From positions 1 through 29,308 of the IMG/VR virus record IMGVR_UViG_3300044825_001165: 29,308 nt of DNA; one strand, written 5' to 3'. Numbering within the stretch: the stretch's first letter is position 1; every line of letters begins with the position of its first letter. The position numbers were made by a program, and so were the translations under genes. This document shows positions 16,805 through 24,035 of the stretch, piece by piece. The notes beneath the pieces are model-generated. The model was not told the origin of the DNA. It ran no database searches and worked only from the letters and a program-made list of their open reading frames with translations. Source of the stretch: a virus.

Positions 16805-16952
16805 CGGCCTTCGCCTTCTTCTTGCGCTTCTTCCGCCGCGCCTCGACCATCTTCTTGTAATGCTCGGGGCTACGGCGTTTCTTTTCACCTTTCGCAGCCT
16901 TGCCGCCCTTGCGGCCAATCTCGGCTAGGTATTCTTTAATCTGACTTTGCAT
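16797..16952 (-). CDS. Very basic 51-aa protein
   Basis: Starts ATG 16952 and ends TGA at 16797-16799. The sequence begins MQSQIKEYLAEIGRKGGKAA and continues with RRSPEHYKKMVEARRKKRKK, so it is strongly Lys/Arg-rich, especially in its last 25 residues. This composition suits nucleic-acid binding. Overlaps of 17 nt upstream and 8 nt downstream with neighbours in the same direction support a real gene. The phrase IGRKGGKA with SPEHY recurs in small phage proteins as far as I recall; function unknown. Confidence 0.7.
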   Translation of the reverse strand: MQSQIKEYLAEIGRKGGKAAKGEKKRRSPEHYKKMVEARRKKRKKKAKADE

Positions 16953-17115
16953 TCAACTTTCCCTTTAGTTCCCACACTTCTTTGCGCAGCCTTTCAATCT
17001 CATCGGCTGCGTCGTTTGCGATCTGCCCAAACGGCAAGAACTCATTCTCGTGAATGATGATCTGGCATTCCCTGTCGATCAACCGCAGGTCGTCAACGAG
17101 ATCTCTGAGCTTCAT
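16936..17115 (-). CDS. 59-aa helical protein
   Basis: Starts ATG 17115, ends TAA at 16936-16938. It begins MKLRDLVDDLRLIDRECQII and its second half is a heptad-like charged helix (DAADEIERLRKEVWELKGKL), a probable coiled coil for self-association or partner binding. It overlaps the neighbouring genes by 23 nt (upstream) and 17 nt (downstream). No family recognised; the short heptad tail is common in phage accessory proteins. Confidence 0.68.
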   Translation of the reverse strand: MKLRDLVDDLRLIDRECQIIIHENEFLPFGQIANDAADEIERLRKEVWELKGKLNAKSD

Positions 17116-17317
17116 CGGCTAACTCTTGCATCATTTTGACCTGCGCCTTGAGCGTCGTAATCTCTTGCTCAAGCACTGCCGCCTCGGTCCACATGCTTCT
17201 TAGGCGCATCGTAGCGAGCGCATCCTGCACCCGCTTATTCTGTTCCTGCCCGTAGCCCCAAGGTGCTCTTTCCATCTCTTCTTTCCATGCCCCGGGCGGC
17301 GATATGTTATCGTACAT
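17093..17317 (-). CDS. 74-aa helical protein
   Basis: Start ATG 17317 is preferred over an upstream TTG-type start because GAGGG lies about 7 nt before it. The N-terminus is MYDNISPPGAWKEEMERAPW, followed by coiled-coil sequence (TEAAVLEQEITTLKAQVKMM). It ends 23 nt inside the next gene. Unrecognised; like its neighbour it is probably an oligomeric accessory protein. Confidence 0.7.
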   Translation of the reverse strand: MYDNISPPGAWKEEMERAPWGYGQEQNKRVQDALATMRLRSMWTEAAVLEQEITTLKAQVKMMQELADEAQRSR

Positions 17318-17342
17318 GAAGCAACCCTCTTGTGTTAGTGTT

Positions 17343-17465
17343 TTAGTTTCTGTCAATCAGAATCAAAAGCAAGTACAACAAAACGGCATCAATCAATTCA
17401 CCACCCAAAAGCCACGACGCGGCAACGCATACCGCAGCCAACGCGACCGTTGGGAACCAACTCAT
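17343..17465 (-). CDS. 40-aa membrane mini-protein
   Basis: Starts ATG 17465, 4-nt overlap (ATGA) with the stop of the TPR-glycosyltransferase gene; ends TAA at 17343. It begins MSWFPTVALAAVCVAASWLL and ends DAVLLYLLLILIDRN, giving one or two hydrophobic membrane spans. Strict translational coupling to the glycosyltransferase argues for a real gene and perhaps a membrane anchor or helper. No family recognised. Confidence 0.62.
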   Translation of the reverse strand: MSWFPTVALAAVCVAASWLLGGELIDAVLLYLLLILIDRN

Positions 17466-18847
17466 AACCTGTTCTTCATGGTGTGCAACTCGTAAGCCAC
17501 CGCTTCAATCTGTGGCTTCCACGGCGCAATTACGTTGCCTCGGGGGAAGATCTTCACAGACGGATACCAAAGGCTATGACCCTCTGAGTCCTTGTTGCCC
17601 CAGTACCACAGTTTGTTCGCGTCCATCAGCATGACGGGTACGCCGATGCCACCGGCCATGTGCACGGTTGATGAGCTGATGGAGACAATGACATCACACG
17701 CTGCACACAGCGCCGCGAGTCCATCCAAGTCCTTCCAGTTGTCTACGCTTGACTGAAGAATCTTGATACCCGACTTCTCCTCAAAGTCTGCGATGTCCTG
17801 CTTCACATGACCGTATTGCAGATTGACAAAGCGAGCACCCTCCATCGACAAGATCGGCAGCATGTCCGTCAGCGTCATGCTCTTGTGCGGACCAATCTTG
17901 ATGGCCGCGCTGACCCAAGAGATACCGACCACAAACTCGCCGTTCTTGATGCCAAGTTCTTTACGCAGTTCAACCACCCGCTCTGGATCGGGCTTCAGAA
18001 AGTTGCGCTTGGCATAGGTTGGGATGTCCCGCAGCTCGCCAATGAGCGATGCCCCAAGACTCGCAAAAGGAATCTGCGCATCGTGTTTATCCGCTGGAAC
18101 CTGCGAGTTGTTCGGGATGAACTCAATGTCCGGCATTGAGCGTGAGAAAAGCGGAATCAATCGCGGCTCAACCATCGCCGTCACTTGTTTTGACAAGGCG
18201 CGAACAGCCGGGAGCAACGACGCATAGATCACTTGATCCCCGATGCCCTGCTCGCCCCAAACAAGGACGCTCTTGGCTCCGCTTGTCTTCGTCCACTCGG
18301 GCTTGTTCGTCGTCAGTCGCGGTGATTTAAATCGCTCGCTCTGCCACCGGGTGTGATAGTTCGGCCACCCCGTCTTGAAGTCGCCCATCTGTAGCGCAAG
18401 CAGCCCCAAGATCCAGTTGGAGTTCGGGTCGTCGGGTCTAAGTTCTTTCGCAGCCTTGAAGTCTTCCAACGCCTTATCCCATTGCCGCAGCTCCCAGTAC
18501 GCCGCCCCACGCTGCATGTGCGACATGTGGTACTTCGGGTCAACCTTGAGGGCAGCGGTCTGATCCGCAATCGCTTCTTCGTACTTTTGCAGTTCGTTAT
18601 GACACATGCCCCGGTTGTAAAAGTCTTCCGCTAACGTGTTATTGGCTTCGGTCAAGAGCGTGTAAGACTTGATCGCCTCACGAAACCGACCCATCGTTTG
18701 AAGGAGCTTGGCCTTGGCACGGTGCAGAATCCCACTCGTCGGATGCTTGGCGATGCCGTAGTTACACAAGTCGAGCGCATCGTCATACCGCTTGGCTTGA
18801 AAGCGTTTCTCGACTTCCGCAATGATTTCTTTCTTGGTCAGTTTCAT
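17462..18847 (-). CDS. TPR protein fused to GT9/GT-B-like glycosyltransferase
   Basis: 461 aa from ATG 18847 (4-nt overlap with the upstream stop; an in-frame start 24 nt earlier is less likely). Residues about 5-165 hold four or more tetratricopeptide-like repeats (for example YNRGMCHNELQKYEEAIADQ). Residues about 190-461 resemble a GT-B glycosyltransferase: VWGEQGIGDQVIYASLL (198-205 region), a conserved SSSTVHMAGGIGVPV with H396 and a final GxxLWYPSVKIF. Similar TPR plus ADP-heptose-type (GT9-like) proteins occur in bacterial O-glycosylation and in some phages. Target (virion, host lipopolysaccharide or nucleotide sugar) is unknown. First of a glycan-gene block. Confidence 0.85.
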   Translation of the reverse strand: MKLTKKEIIAEVEKRFQAKRYDDALDLCNYGIAKHPTSGILHRAKAKLLQTMGRFREAIKSYTLLTEANNTLAEDFYNRGMCHNELQKYEEAIADQTAALKVDPKYHMSHMQRGAAYWELRQWDKALEDFKAAKELRPDDPNSNWILGLLALQMGDFKTGWPNYHTRWQSERFKSPRLTTNKPEWTKTSGAKSVLVWGEQGIGDQVIYASLLPAVRALSKQVTAMVEPRLIPLFSRSMPDIEFIPNNSQVPADKHDAQIPFASLGASLIGELRDIPTYAKRNFLKPDPERVVELRKELGIKNGEFVVGISWVSAAIKIGPHKSMTLTDMLPILSMEGARFVNLQYGHVKQDIADFEEKSGIKILQSSVDNWKDLDGLAALCAACDVIVSISSSTVHMAGGIGVPVMLMDANKLWYWGNKDSEGHSLWYPSVKIFPRGNVIAPWKPQIEAVAYELHTMKNRL

Positions 18848-19527
18848 ATCGTTGCCGCAATGCGGTTCCATTCGTTGGCGTATTCGACGTTCTTATAGTC
18901 CATGAACCATGGACCGCCACGGGTGAAGTGCACCGCCTGTGGATTCGGGCAGTCGTTGCTCGTGTACCAACCTTCTAGGTAATTCCAAGTAATCGGCAGG
19001 TCGCCAATCACATCGTCGGTCAGCCATTGGAACCGATGCAGGAACATACCAGTTTCCCTGTTCACGACCTCCGGAGTCAACGCCTTGACTTGTGGGTGCG
19101 CACAGTTGATAAGCATCATCGAAGACCAGTTCTTTCGGGGATATTGATGTTGCGGCTTGTTGTCCATTTTGACGGCCTCGGTAGGCCGATAGTCGTGCTT
19201 TACAAGCATGCACGCTTTTGTCCGGTCGGCGTGATCAAGCAGTCCCGCAACGTCCCCGCGAAACAAAAAATCGCAGTCTACAAAGACCGCCCAGCCGGTG
19301 TACCCCGCGAGATATGGAGTCAAGAAACGGCTGAATGAAAACTCAGTCGATGACATCGTATCCACAGGCCGCGTATACACCCGCTGCCCACGCAACTCGT
19401 ACTGCTTAATCGGACGCACATCCGTCAAGATCGACGCATGCTTTTCAATGCTGCGCTTGCAGACTTGATACGCAATATCCTCGCGGCTGTCCCAGCCGAC
19501 AAAGATCCGCAAGCCTTCGTCACTCAT
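18844..19527 (-). CDS. GT8/GT-A-like glycosyltransferase
   Basis: 227 aa from ATG 19527, whose ATGAGTGA overlaps the previous stop. It begins DEGLRIFVGWDSREDIAYQV and has TEFSFSRFLTPYLAGYTGWA followed by VFVDCDFLFRGDV, whose D84-C-D86 is the DxD metal/nucleotide-sugar motif of GT-A enzymes such as GT8. A conserved end (VHFTRGGPWF) also fits. It probably transfers a sugar. The stop overlaps the TPR gene ATG by 4 nt. Confidence 0.82.
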   Translation of the reverse strand: MSDEGLRIFVGWDSREDIAYQVCKRSIEKHASILTDVRPIKQYELRGQRVYTRPVDTMSSTEFSFSRFLTPYLAGYTGWAVFVDCDFLFRGDVAGLLDHADRTKACMLVKHDYRPTEAVKMDNKPQHQYPRKNWSSMMLINCAHPQVKALTPEVVNRETGMFLHRFQWLTDDVIGDLPITWNYLEGWYTSNDCPNPQAVHFTRGGPWFMDYKNVEYANEWNRIAATI

Positions 19528-19825
19528 TATCAACCTCTGGCTCCTTTAGAAAGATCACGCTGCTATCAACGGTGTGCTCCTTGTACTTGTCAAGCACCCG
19601 CATACAGTTCTCAATGGTCTGCTCACGAATGAGCACCGCTAACTTGCAAATGATCTGCGCGTTATCTCTCGGCAGATTCGCCGGATGCCGGTCATACGCC
19701 GCAGCCTGTCGCTCCACGAAGTCCCATTTAAATACATCGAGCTTCCCTTCCTCGCCAATCGTGCACCAAACCTCTTCCTCCTGCTTGGCTTCGGGCAGTT
19801 TCAGATAATCAAATTCTTCGCTCAT
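19520..19825 (-). CDS. 101-aa acidic protein
   Basis: Begins MSEEFDYLKLPEAKQEEEVW and has a helical middle (DNAQIICKLAVLIREQTIEN). No known family. It sits between two glycosyltransferase genes and overlaps the next start by 8 nt, so it may be an accessory of that block, although nothing in the sequence proves it. An ATTTAAAT palindrome lies inside it at 19726. Confidence 0.7.
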   Translation of the reverse strand: MSEEFDYLKLPEAKQEEEVWCTIGEEGKLDVFKWDFVERQAAAYDRHPANLPRDNAQIICKLAVLIREQTIENCMRVLDKYKEHTVDSSVIFLKEPEVDNE

Positions 19826-19834
19826 CCTTGTCTC

Positions 19835-20512
19835 CTAAAACGAATTCAAAAAAGCTTGCTTACGAGCGGCACCTTTGAAGTGCATGATGTGGGGGACATG
19901 CCCCTCGGGAGCCTTGTCGGGCAGGCAAGCATAGTCGAGCTCCTGCATCTCGCCCACCTGTTCGGGGTACAGGATCTGCGAATACACCTTGAGGGCTTCT
20001 TGATCGCCATACCATGAGCGCAAGTTCCGGTTCATTAGCCCCATCAAAAGCGTCATGGCTTTCCACGCATGGTAGTTCTTGGTCACGGTCGCGCAGCCAA
20101 GGTAGGGGTAGAGCACCCCCAAAGGAATCCCGTCGTACTGCTTGAACATCCCATCGCGCTGCTTGCCGTTGAACCCCGCGTCCCGATCAAACGAGCGGCG
20201 GCAGAAGATCACCTCGCGCTCTGCCAATAACGCAGCCGGATTCACAGGCAACACGAATAGCATGTCCGTATCAATGTACATCGCAGGGCGCGTGATCTTG
20301 GCTTCGGCAAATGCCCGTGTGCGCCAGTACATCATCTCCGATGCGTCACCCTTGCTGCGCTTGACTTCGTTGACCCCCTCAACATTGGGCGTCGCCTCGT
20401 CGGTACACATCACCACTTCTGCGCTAGGCATCACAGACTTCAGCGACCCCACCATCTTGGTCGGCATCGACAAGTCTTCGCCCACATGAAAGAACACAAA
20501 TACACTCATCAT
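19835..20512 (-). CDS. Putative GT-A glycosyltransferase
   Basis: 225 aa; the first ATG at 20512 shares one base with the previous stop (TAATG), and a second ATG follows at once. It begins MMSVFVFFHVGEDLSMPTKM, then a Rossmann-like strand leading to YIDTDMLFVLPV, where D81-T-D83 fits a DxD motif. Later segments (KQYDGIPLGVLYPYLG, WYGDQEAL) resemble acceptor regions of nucleotide-sugar transferases. Family assignment is tentative; a role in glycan transfer fits the neighbours. Confidence 0.72.
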   Translation of the reverse strand: MMSVFVFFHVGEDLSMPTKMVGSLKSVMPSAEVVMCTDEATPNVEGVNEVKRSKGDASEMMYWRTRAFAEAKITRPAMYIDTDMLFVLPVNPAALLAEREVIFCRRSFDRDAGFNGKQRDGMFKQYDGIPLGVLYPYLGCATVTKNYHAWKAMTLLMGLMNRNLRSWYGDQEALKVYSQILYPEQVGEMQELDYACLPDKAPEGHVPHIMHFKGAARKQAFLNSF

Positions 20513-21282
20513 TACACCTTTATAAAAAGACCTTGCCCGGTCGGGAGTTCCAGAATCTTCTCCGGCTTGTCCGACAGGAACTCGCGGTGCGCTTCAGCCG
20601 ATTGCCGGTAACGCTTGAATCCAAAGTCATCAAAAACCGCGACCGCGCCACGCTCCATCCGTGCATACACCTCGGGGAACACATGCGCTTCGGCCTCGGC
20701 GTAATTTAAATCAATGTGCGCAAAACAAATCCGATCCGGCAACGCAGCCGGGGTTGTCTGCGTCACGTCCCCCGCAACGATGACAGGGCGATATGCCTTG
20801 AGCCGCTTCTCTACAACCGCTGCCAGATCAGGCCCGTGCGAAACCTTGCGGGACTCCTCAGGCGCGTTATCAAAGAAGTCAAAGATGTAAAGGTTGCGCC
20901 CCAGCATCTCAGGGCTGTTGTAGTTACAAAAAACCTTGGTCGTCTTGCCGTCGTAGCAGCCAATGTCTACGACATCTCCGGCTACGTTCAAGCCCTGATT
21001 CAACGCCCAGCACAAGTTGTAGATGCGCCACATGCGAGCGCGGAGGGTCGTGTCCTCGTTAAACTCGCTGAACGCTGCTTGAAACCGCTCGTCAGTTAGA
21101 AAGAACAGATTGCGAAACCACACCAACAAGTCATCGTGAAAGGTCGCGTGACCGTGGGCGGTATTGATCTGCAAGTCCTTGGCGATATGACTTACCGCAG
21201 CCGCAAAGGATTTAAACCGCTGCTCAGAATCAAAGAGAAGCTGGTAGTCCTTGTTCAAGAAGGCGGCGACGGGGAGGGTCAT
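20512..21282 (-). CDS. TylF-like SAM-dependent O-methyltransferase
   Basis: 256 aa. VVDIGCYDGKT (104-114) is the SAM-binding glycine loop of class I methyltransferases. FAHIDLNYAEAEAHVFPEVY and VAVFDDFGF (about 187-222) match the TylF/macrocin O-methyltransferase group, which methylates sugar hydroxyls in a metal-dependent manner. The N-terminal about 100 residues form a helical cap. It is adjacent to glycosyltransferase genes, so methylation of a transferred sugar is a coherent role. It overlaps the previous stop by 4 nt (ATGA). Confidence 0.85.
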   Translation of the reverse strand: MTLPVAAFLNKDYQLLFDSEQRFKSFAAAVSHIAKDLQINTAHGHATFHDDLLVWFRNLFFLTDERFQAAFSEFNEDTTLRARMWRIYNLCWALNQGLNVAGDVVDIGCYDGKTTKVFCNYNSPEMLGRNLYIFDFFDNAPEESRKVSHGPDLAAVVEKRLKAYRPVIVAGDVTQTTPAALPDRICFAHIDLNYAEAEAHVFPEVYARMERGAVAVFDDFGFKRYRQSAEAHREFLSDKPEKILELPTGQGLFIKV

Positions 21283-21473
21283 TCGTTACCTCTTGCGCGG
21301 ATGGCGGCGGCTTCTTTAGCAGCAGCAACACAATCATCGCAAGCGTAATTCCGCCCAATTCGGTTTTCTTGTGGCGAAGTTGGCATGATGTCGTTAAAGG
21401 CTAACGTCCAATCGTCTCTGAAAAAGACTTCACTACAAAAGTCGCACGTTATTTCGCGGGTAATCTTTAACAT
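21279..21473 (-). CDS. 64-aa zinc-motif protein ending in AIRARGNE
   Basis: Start ATG 21473 is supported by GGGGAGAG upstream. CDFCSEVFF and YACDDC (two CxxC pairs) suggest zinc binding. The end, KEAAAIRARGNE, is the same end module seen in two other proteins of this operon (21467-21814 and 22815-23063). Overlaps: 7 nt upstream, 4 nt downstream. Function unknown; recombination has evidently joined a zinc module to a shared tail. Confidence 0.72.
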   Translation of the reverse strand: MLKITREITCDFCSEVFFRDDWTLAFNDIMPTSPQENRIGRNYACDDCVAAAKEAAAIRARGNE

Positions 21474-21814
21474 GTCTCTCCCCTCGCACGGATGGCAGCG
21501 GCGCATTCTTCTGCGGAAGAACCAAAAATCATCCCGCTTAAGGACGATGAATTAATACGTTGATTTTCTAATTCTTCACACAACTTCGCGCATTGCTCTC
21601 GCTCATGTGCTACGGCTTCGCGCACTCGTACACAGAAAGGGTTCTGGCATTCCGCGTGGCAGGTGTGAATGGCATTCAGATCCATGCGCTCCCGCTCGGT
21701 TGCGGCAACGAGGGCGGCGAAGCGCTCAAGATGTGCGGGCATTTCAGACAAGCCAACAGCCCACTCACTAAAGCCAGCCTCTCGCGCCATTCGAATAATG
21801 TCGTAGCGGGTCAT
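21467..21814 (-). CDS. MTRxDIIRMA-family small protein
   Basis: 115 aa from ATG 21814 (ATGA overlap with previous stop). It begins MTRYDIIRMAREAGFSEWAV, followed by PAHLERFAALVAATERERMD, a Cys/His segment (HTCHAECQNPFC) and a tail with EQCAKLCEEL and CAAAIRARGETC. I recall this layout in many small phage proteins, chiefly of Burkholderiales. It is a paralogue of 22815-23063. Function is unknown; the helical LERFA core suggests oligomerisation. Confidence 0.75.
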   Translation of the reverse strand: MTRYDIIRMAREAGFSEWAVGLSEMPAHLERFAALVAATERERMDLNAIHTCHAECQNPFCVRVREAVAHEREQCAKLCEELENQRINSSSLSGMIFGSSAEECAAAIRARGETC

Positions 21815-21972
21815 TTTCCATCTCTCCATTCCCAACCAAGCAAAACACGCATCATCGTGCGGTGCAGCCAGTTGGGCTTGACCGTCATGTAAAACCGCAC
21901 GCTTTGTGCCGAGGTAGAACCTGGGAGAATCCAATACCCGCAGTGACTTGAGGCAAGTTGTTTAAAAGTCAT
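21811..21972 (-). CDS. 53-aa protein
   Basis: From ATG 21972 (ATGA overlap with previous stop). It begins MTFKQLASSHCGYWILPGST, contains VRFYMTVKPNWLHRTMMRVL and ends LGWEWRDGK. It is basic and aromatic-rich. The end GATGGAAAATGA combines its Gly-Lys-stop with the next start, a junction also used at 22319. No family recognised. Confidence 0.6.
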   Translation of the reverse strand: MTFKQLASSHCGYWILPGSTSAQSVRFYMTVKPNWLHRTMMRVLLGWEWRDGK

Positions 21973-22322
21973 TTCATGTTCCTCCCAATCTCTGCTGCGG
22001 CTCGCACAATCGCTCGGCGTGTGGCGGCGTATGGGTCGTCCCCGTGTGGTTGTTGCCAATCATTTGTTGGTGAGTTTCCTGCAACCACGCACCGTTCTTT
22101 AATGTTCACGCAAAAACCCAACTTCACCGCCAATCGCAGCGCATCGCCGTCGTCGTCAAGTGGGTTCCAAATTGCGCCGCAGGTGCAGAAATCATCGTCC
22201 CACCAACGGCAATCGTCTTGATGGGGCTGAATGCAAAACTCTCCATCCTCATCTCGTTCAATTCCAGCCGCCTTCGCAGCAAGTTTAAGTAGCTCAAGGT
22301 CGGTTATGTCGTCGTAGGTCAT
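21969..22322 (-). CDS. 117-aa conserved phage protein
   Basis: From ATG 22322, overlap ATGA. It starts MTYDDITDLELLKLAAKAAG, then has an acidic, Trp/Cys-rich stretch (DDCRWWDDDFCTCGAIWNPL) and ends with DPYAATRRAIVRAAAEIGRN. The combination DGDALRLAVKLG with DPYAATRRAIVRAAAEIG recurs in many phage proteins from memory, with no known function. The acidic surface and cysteines could bind metal. It shares the N-terminal start module with its neighbours. Confidence 0.72.
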   Translation of the reverse strand: MTYDDITDLELLKLAAKAAGIERDEDGEFCIQPHQDDCRWWDDDFCTCGAIWNPLDDDGDALRLAVKLGFCVNIKERCVVAGNSPTNDWQQPHGDDPYAATRRAIVRAAAEIGRNMK

Positions 22323-22822
22323 TTTCCTTCCCTCCACGCTTTTTCTTGGCACTCTCCCCACGCTTTCACTATCCACGAATCAAACTCGTGCGCACTCATA
22401 GGCGTGGCTTTACCCCGCTCTTGTTCAAGTACGGCGTTCAAATCTCTTTTTGCCGCGCTCGCCCGGTAGCGTTGCCATTCGCTGTTGTTGCTCCATTCAA
22501 TTTCTTTCAGCGCTTCCAATGCCATCTCAGCGGATTTACGTAAATCGTTCATAATTTGCTCATCTTTTTTGTTTGTTTGTTTGTTTTTCCTAAACATATC
22601 TTCAATCATTTCATGCACGCCACCCGTCACTTCCCTAACTGCTGCTTTACTTACAGAACTGTTCGTCCATGAGTCCCAGATATATTTTTTGTCGTTTCTG
22701 ATGGTTAGATCCCCATCAGCCCTGTGTTTAAGTAACAGACCTATTTCAACGCAACTTGCAGTGACCTGTTTTGGGTTAGGTTGATCAGGGTAGATGGTAA
22801 ATGTGTACGGTAACTTAGCCAT
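22319..22822 (-). CDS. Two-part protein interrupted by a TTTG microsatellite
   Basis: 167 aa from ATG 22822. The first half (begins MAKLPYTFTIYPDQPNPKQV) has no known match. Between the halves the coding strand has a run of four AAAC units (plus strand GTTT, 22571-22586), encoding KNKQTNKK. After it MNDLRKSAEMALEALKEIEW begins a module that also occurs in the 23338-23643 protein (DARKASEQALEALENV). Tetranucleotide slippage would shift the frame and separate the halves, and the internal ATG could then start the second part. Confidence 0.65.
   Translation of the reverse strand: MAKLPYTFTIYPDQPNPKQVTASCVEIGLLLKHRADGDLTIRNDKKYIWDSWTNSSVSKAAVREVTGGVHEMIEDMFRKNKQTNKKDEQIMNDLRKSAEMALEALKEIEWSNNSEWQRYRASAAKRDLNAVLEQERGKATPMSAHEFDSWIVKAWGECQEKAWREGK
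22565..22587. repeat. GTTT/AAAC microsatellite in a coding region
   Basis: Six T residues are followed by four GTTT units and further T residues. The four-base unit is inside a gene, so one-unit changes cause frameshifts. This is the feature used by phase-variable genes; with only about four units its mutation rate may be low. Confidence 0.55.
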
Positions 22823-23063
22823 TAGAACTCTCCTCTCCTCTTGCACGAATAGCGGCGGCGCAATAAATTGGATCAGGGCTGCGCGTCTCAAATGCATACT
22901 CTTCTGCAATGCTTTCACACACCTGAGCGCAATTTTCCCGCTCTTTTGCGGCAACAAGAATTGCAAAGCGTTCAAGTTCTGGCAAATACGGGTAGCCAAA
23001 TGCACCAATCTCATTTGACAACTTTGCTTCTTGCGCCATCCGAATGATGTCGTCGCGGGTCAT
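22815..23063 (-). CDS. MTRDDIIRMA-family small protein
   Basis: 82 aa from ATG 23063 (TTATGACC overlaps the previous stop). It begins MTRDDIIRMAQEAKLSNEIG, has ELERFAILVAAKERENCAQV and ends IYCAAAIRARGEESSNG. It is a clear paralogue of the 21467-21814 protein but lacks that protein's Cys/His insert. It overlaps the next start by 8 nt. Function unknown. Confidence 0.75.
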   Translation of the reverse strand: MTRDDIIRMAQEAKLSNEIGAFGYPYLPELERFAILVAAKERENCAQVCESIAEEYAFETRSPDPIYCAAAIRARGEESSNG

Positions 23064-23341
23064 AACTTCACCTCGTTTGTTACGTAAGTCTTGCAATAAA
23101 ACTCTTTATTTATAAGACGCCAATTGGCTTCTTCACGCGCTTCTTTTTCATTTGAAAATCTGCCAACGATCTTCCAGTTCCAATCCAGCCAAGCCCACTT
23201 TCCTTTTGGCAAAACCTCAACCTGATAATTTATTATCCTGCCGAGACACTCCACTGGAGCAACCCTCACCCTACAGATAGGTATGTATTCTTCGCGTTGC
23301 TCAAGAAACGGATACTCATCAGTGATGTCGTCGCGGGTCAC
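23060..23341 (-). CDS. 93-aa protein, GTG start, MTRDDI module
   Basis: GTG start at 23341 overlaps the preceding TGA by 4 nt. It begins MTRDDITDEYPFLEQREEYI and has mixed beta-like sequence (CRVRVAPVECLGRIINYQVE, KIVGRFSNEKEAREEANWRL). The first about 18 nt after the start codon's first base are identical to those of the next gene (TGACCCGCGACGACATCA), yet the remainder differs. No known family. Confidence 0.7.
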   Translation of the reverse strand: MTRDDITDEYPFLEQREEYIPICRVRVAPVECLGRIINYQVEVLPKGKWAWLDWNWKIVGRFSNEKEAREEANWRLINKEFYCKTYVTNEVKL

Positions 23342-23643
23342 CAGTCACCTCGGTTAAATGGTCCCATGTTCAACGATGCGCGAAAGCCGGAAATGACCTT
23401 ATCTAGTCCGTACAAATTTTCAATGTCGTGCTTTCTCACATTCTCTAATGCTTCCAATGCTTGCTCGGATGCTTTACGTGCATCTACCATTAAATATCTC
23501 CATTCAGCTTCCACTTTGTCCCGCTCATTTTTAGCAATGAGATTGGCAAAATGTTCCAACTGCTCCTGAGTAACAGTCCATACCTGCGTGTTGCTTGCGG
23601 TAATGGCTATGTTCAAAAGCATTTTTATGTGATCGCGGTTCAT
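23338..23643 (-). CDS. 101-aa helical protein
   Basis: ATG 23643, 4-nt overlap with previous stop. Begins MNRDHIKMLLNIAITASNTQ, then EQLEHFANLIAKNERDKVEA and VDARKASEQALEALENVRKH. It combines the LE-FA core of the MTRDDI family with the RKS-ALEAL module of the 22319-22822 protein, which shows how these genes are assembled from modules. Function unknown. Confidence 0.7.
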   Translation of the reverse strand: MNRDHIKMLLNIAITASNTQVWTVTQEQLEHFANLIAKNERDKVEAEWRYLMVDARKASEQALEALENVRKHDIENLYGLDKVISGFRASLNMGPFNRGDW

Positions 23644-23852
23644 ACGGGTACCTTGTAGTAACTAATAACCAATTTAAATGCGTCCATGTGCCGCTTGATC
23701 TCGGCAAGATCCGTTGCCCTGTTGGTGTGAAAGAACATGATCTTGTTGTTCTTCTTGCGCTGCTTGTAAGACAGGTCAAGTCCCTTCAAAGCGTGCTGCA
23801 ACTGAGCGAGCGTCACTTGCTCTGTGATGTCGGCGTCGATTTCAATTTTCAT
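23640..23852 (-). CDS. 70-aa protein
   Basis: ATG 23852 is preferred over an earlier start because it overlaps the previous stop (ATGA). Begins MKIEIDADITEQVTLAQLQH and contains basic KQRKKNNKIMFFHTNRATDL. No family recognised. It has an ATTTAAAT site near its end at 23672. Confidence 0.65.
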   Translation of the reverse strand: MKIEIDADITEQVTLAQLQHALKGLDLSYKQRKKNNKIMFFHTNRATDLAEIKRHMDAFKLVISYYKVPV

Positions 23853-24028
23853 GCGAGTGCCACCGCCAACGCCCACCCCGCTGCGAACATGATGATGCAC
23901 AGGATGATCTCACCAATGGTGCGTTCGCCTTCTTGATGGTCAAACTCCATCCGCATCCGCGTCTTTTCTTGACGGAGCAACTCGATCTCGTCGTTTAAAC
24001 GGTCGATCATGTATTCCTTGTGTCTCAT
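23849..24028 (-). CDS. 59-aa protein with C-terminal membrane anchor
   Basis: ATG 24028 to TGA 23849-23851. It begins MRHKEYMIDRLNDEIELLRQ, a coiled-coil-like charged helix, and ends with a hydrophobic span (IILCIIMFAAGWALAVALA). This is the layout of tail-anchored or small spanin/antiholin-like phage proteins, but no lysis partner is visible nearby. It overlaps the next gene by 4 nt. Confidence 0.68.
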   Translation of the reverse strand: MRHKEYMIDRLNDEIELLRQEKTRMRMEFDHQEGERTIGEIILCIIMFAAGWALAVALA

Positions 24029-24035
24029 GGGTGCC

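Noticed and set aside
17304-17495. 63-aa rightward frame
   Set aside because: Opposite the 74-aa and 40-aa leftward genes, with no rightward promoter or SD.
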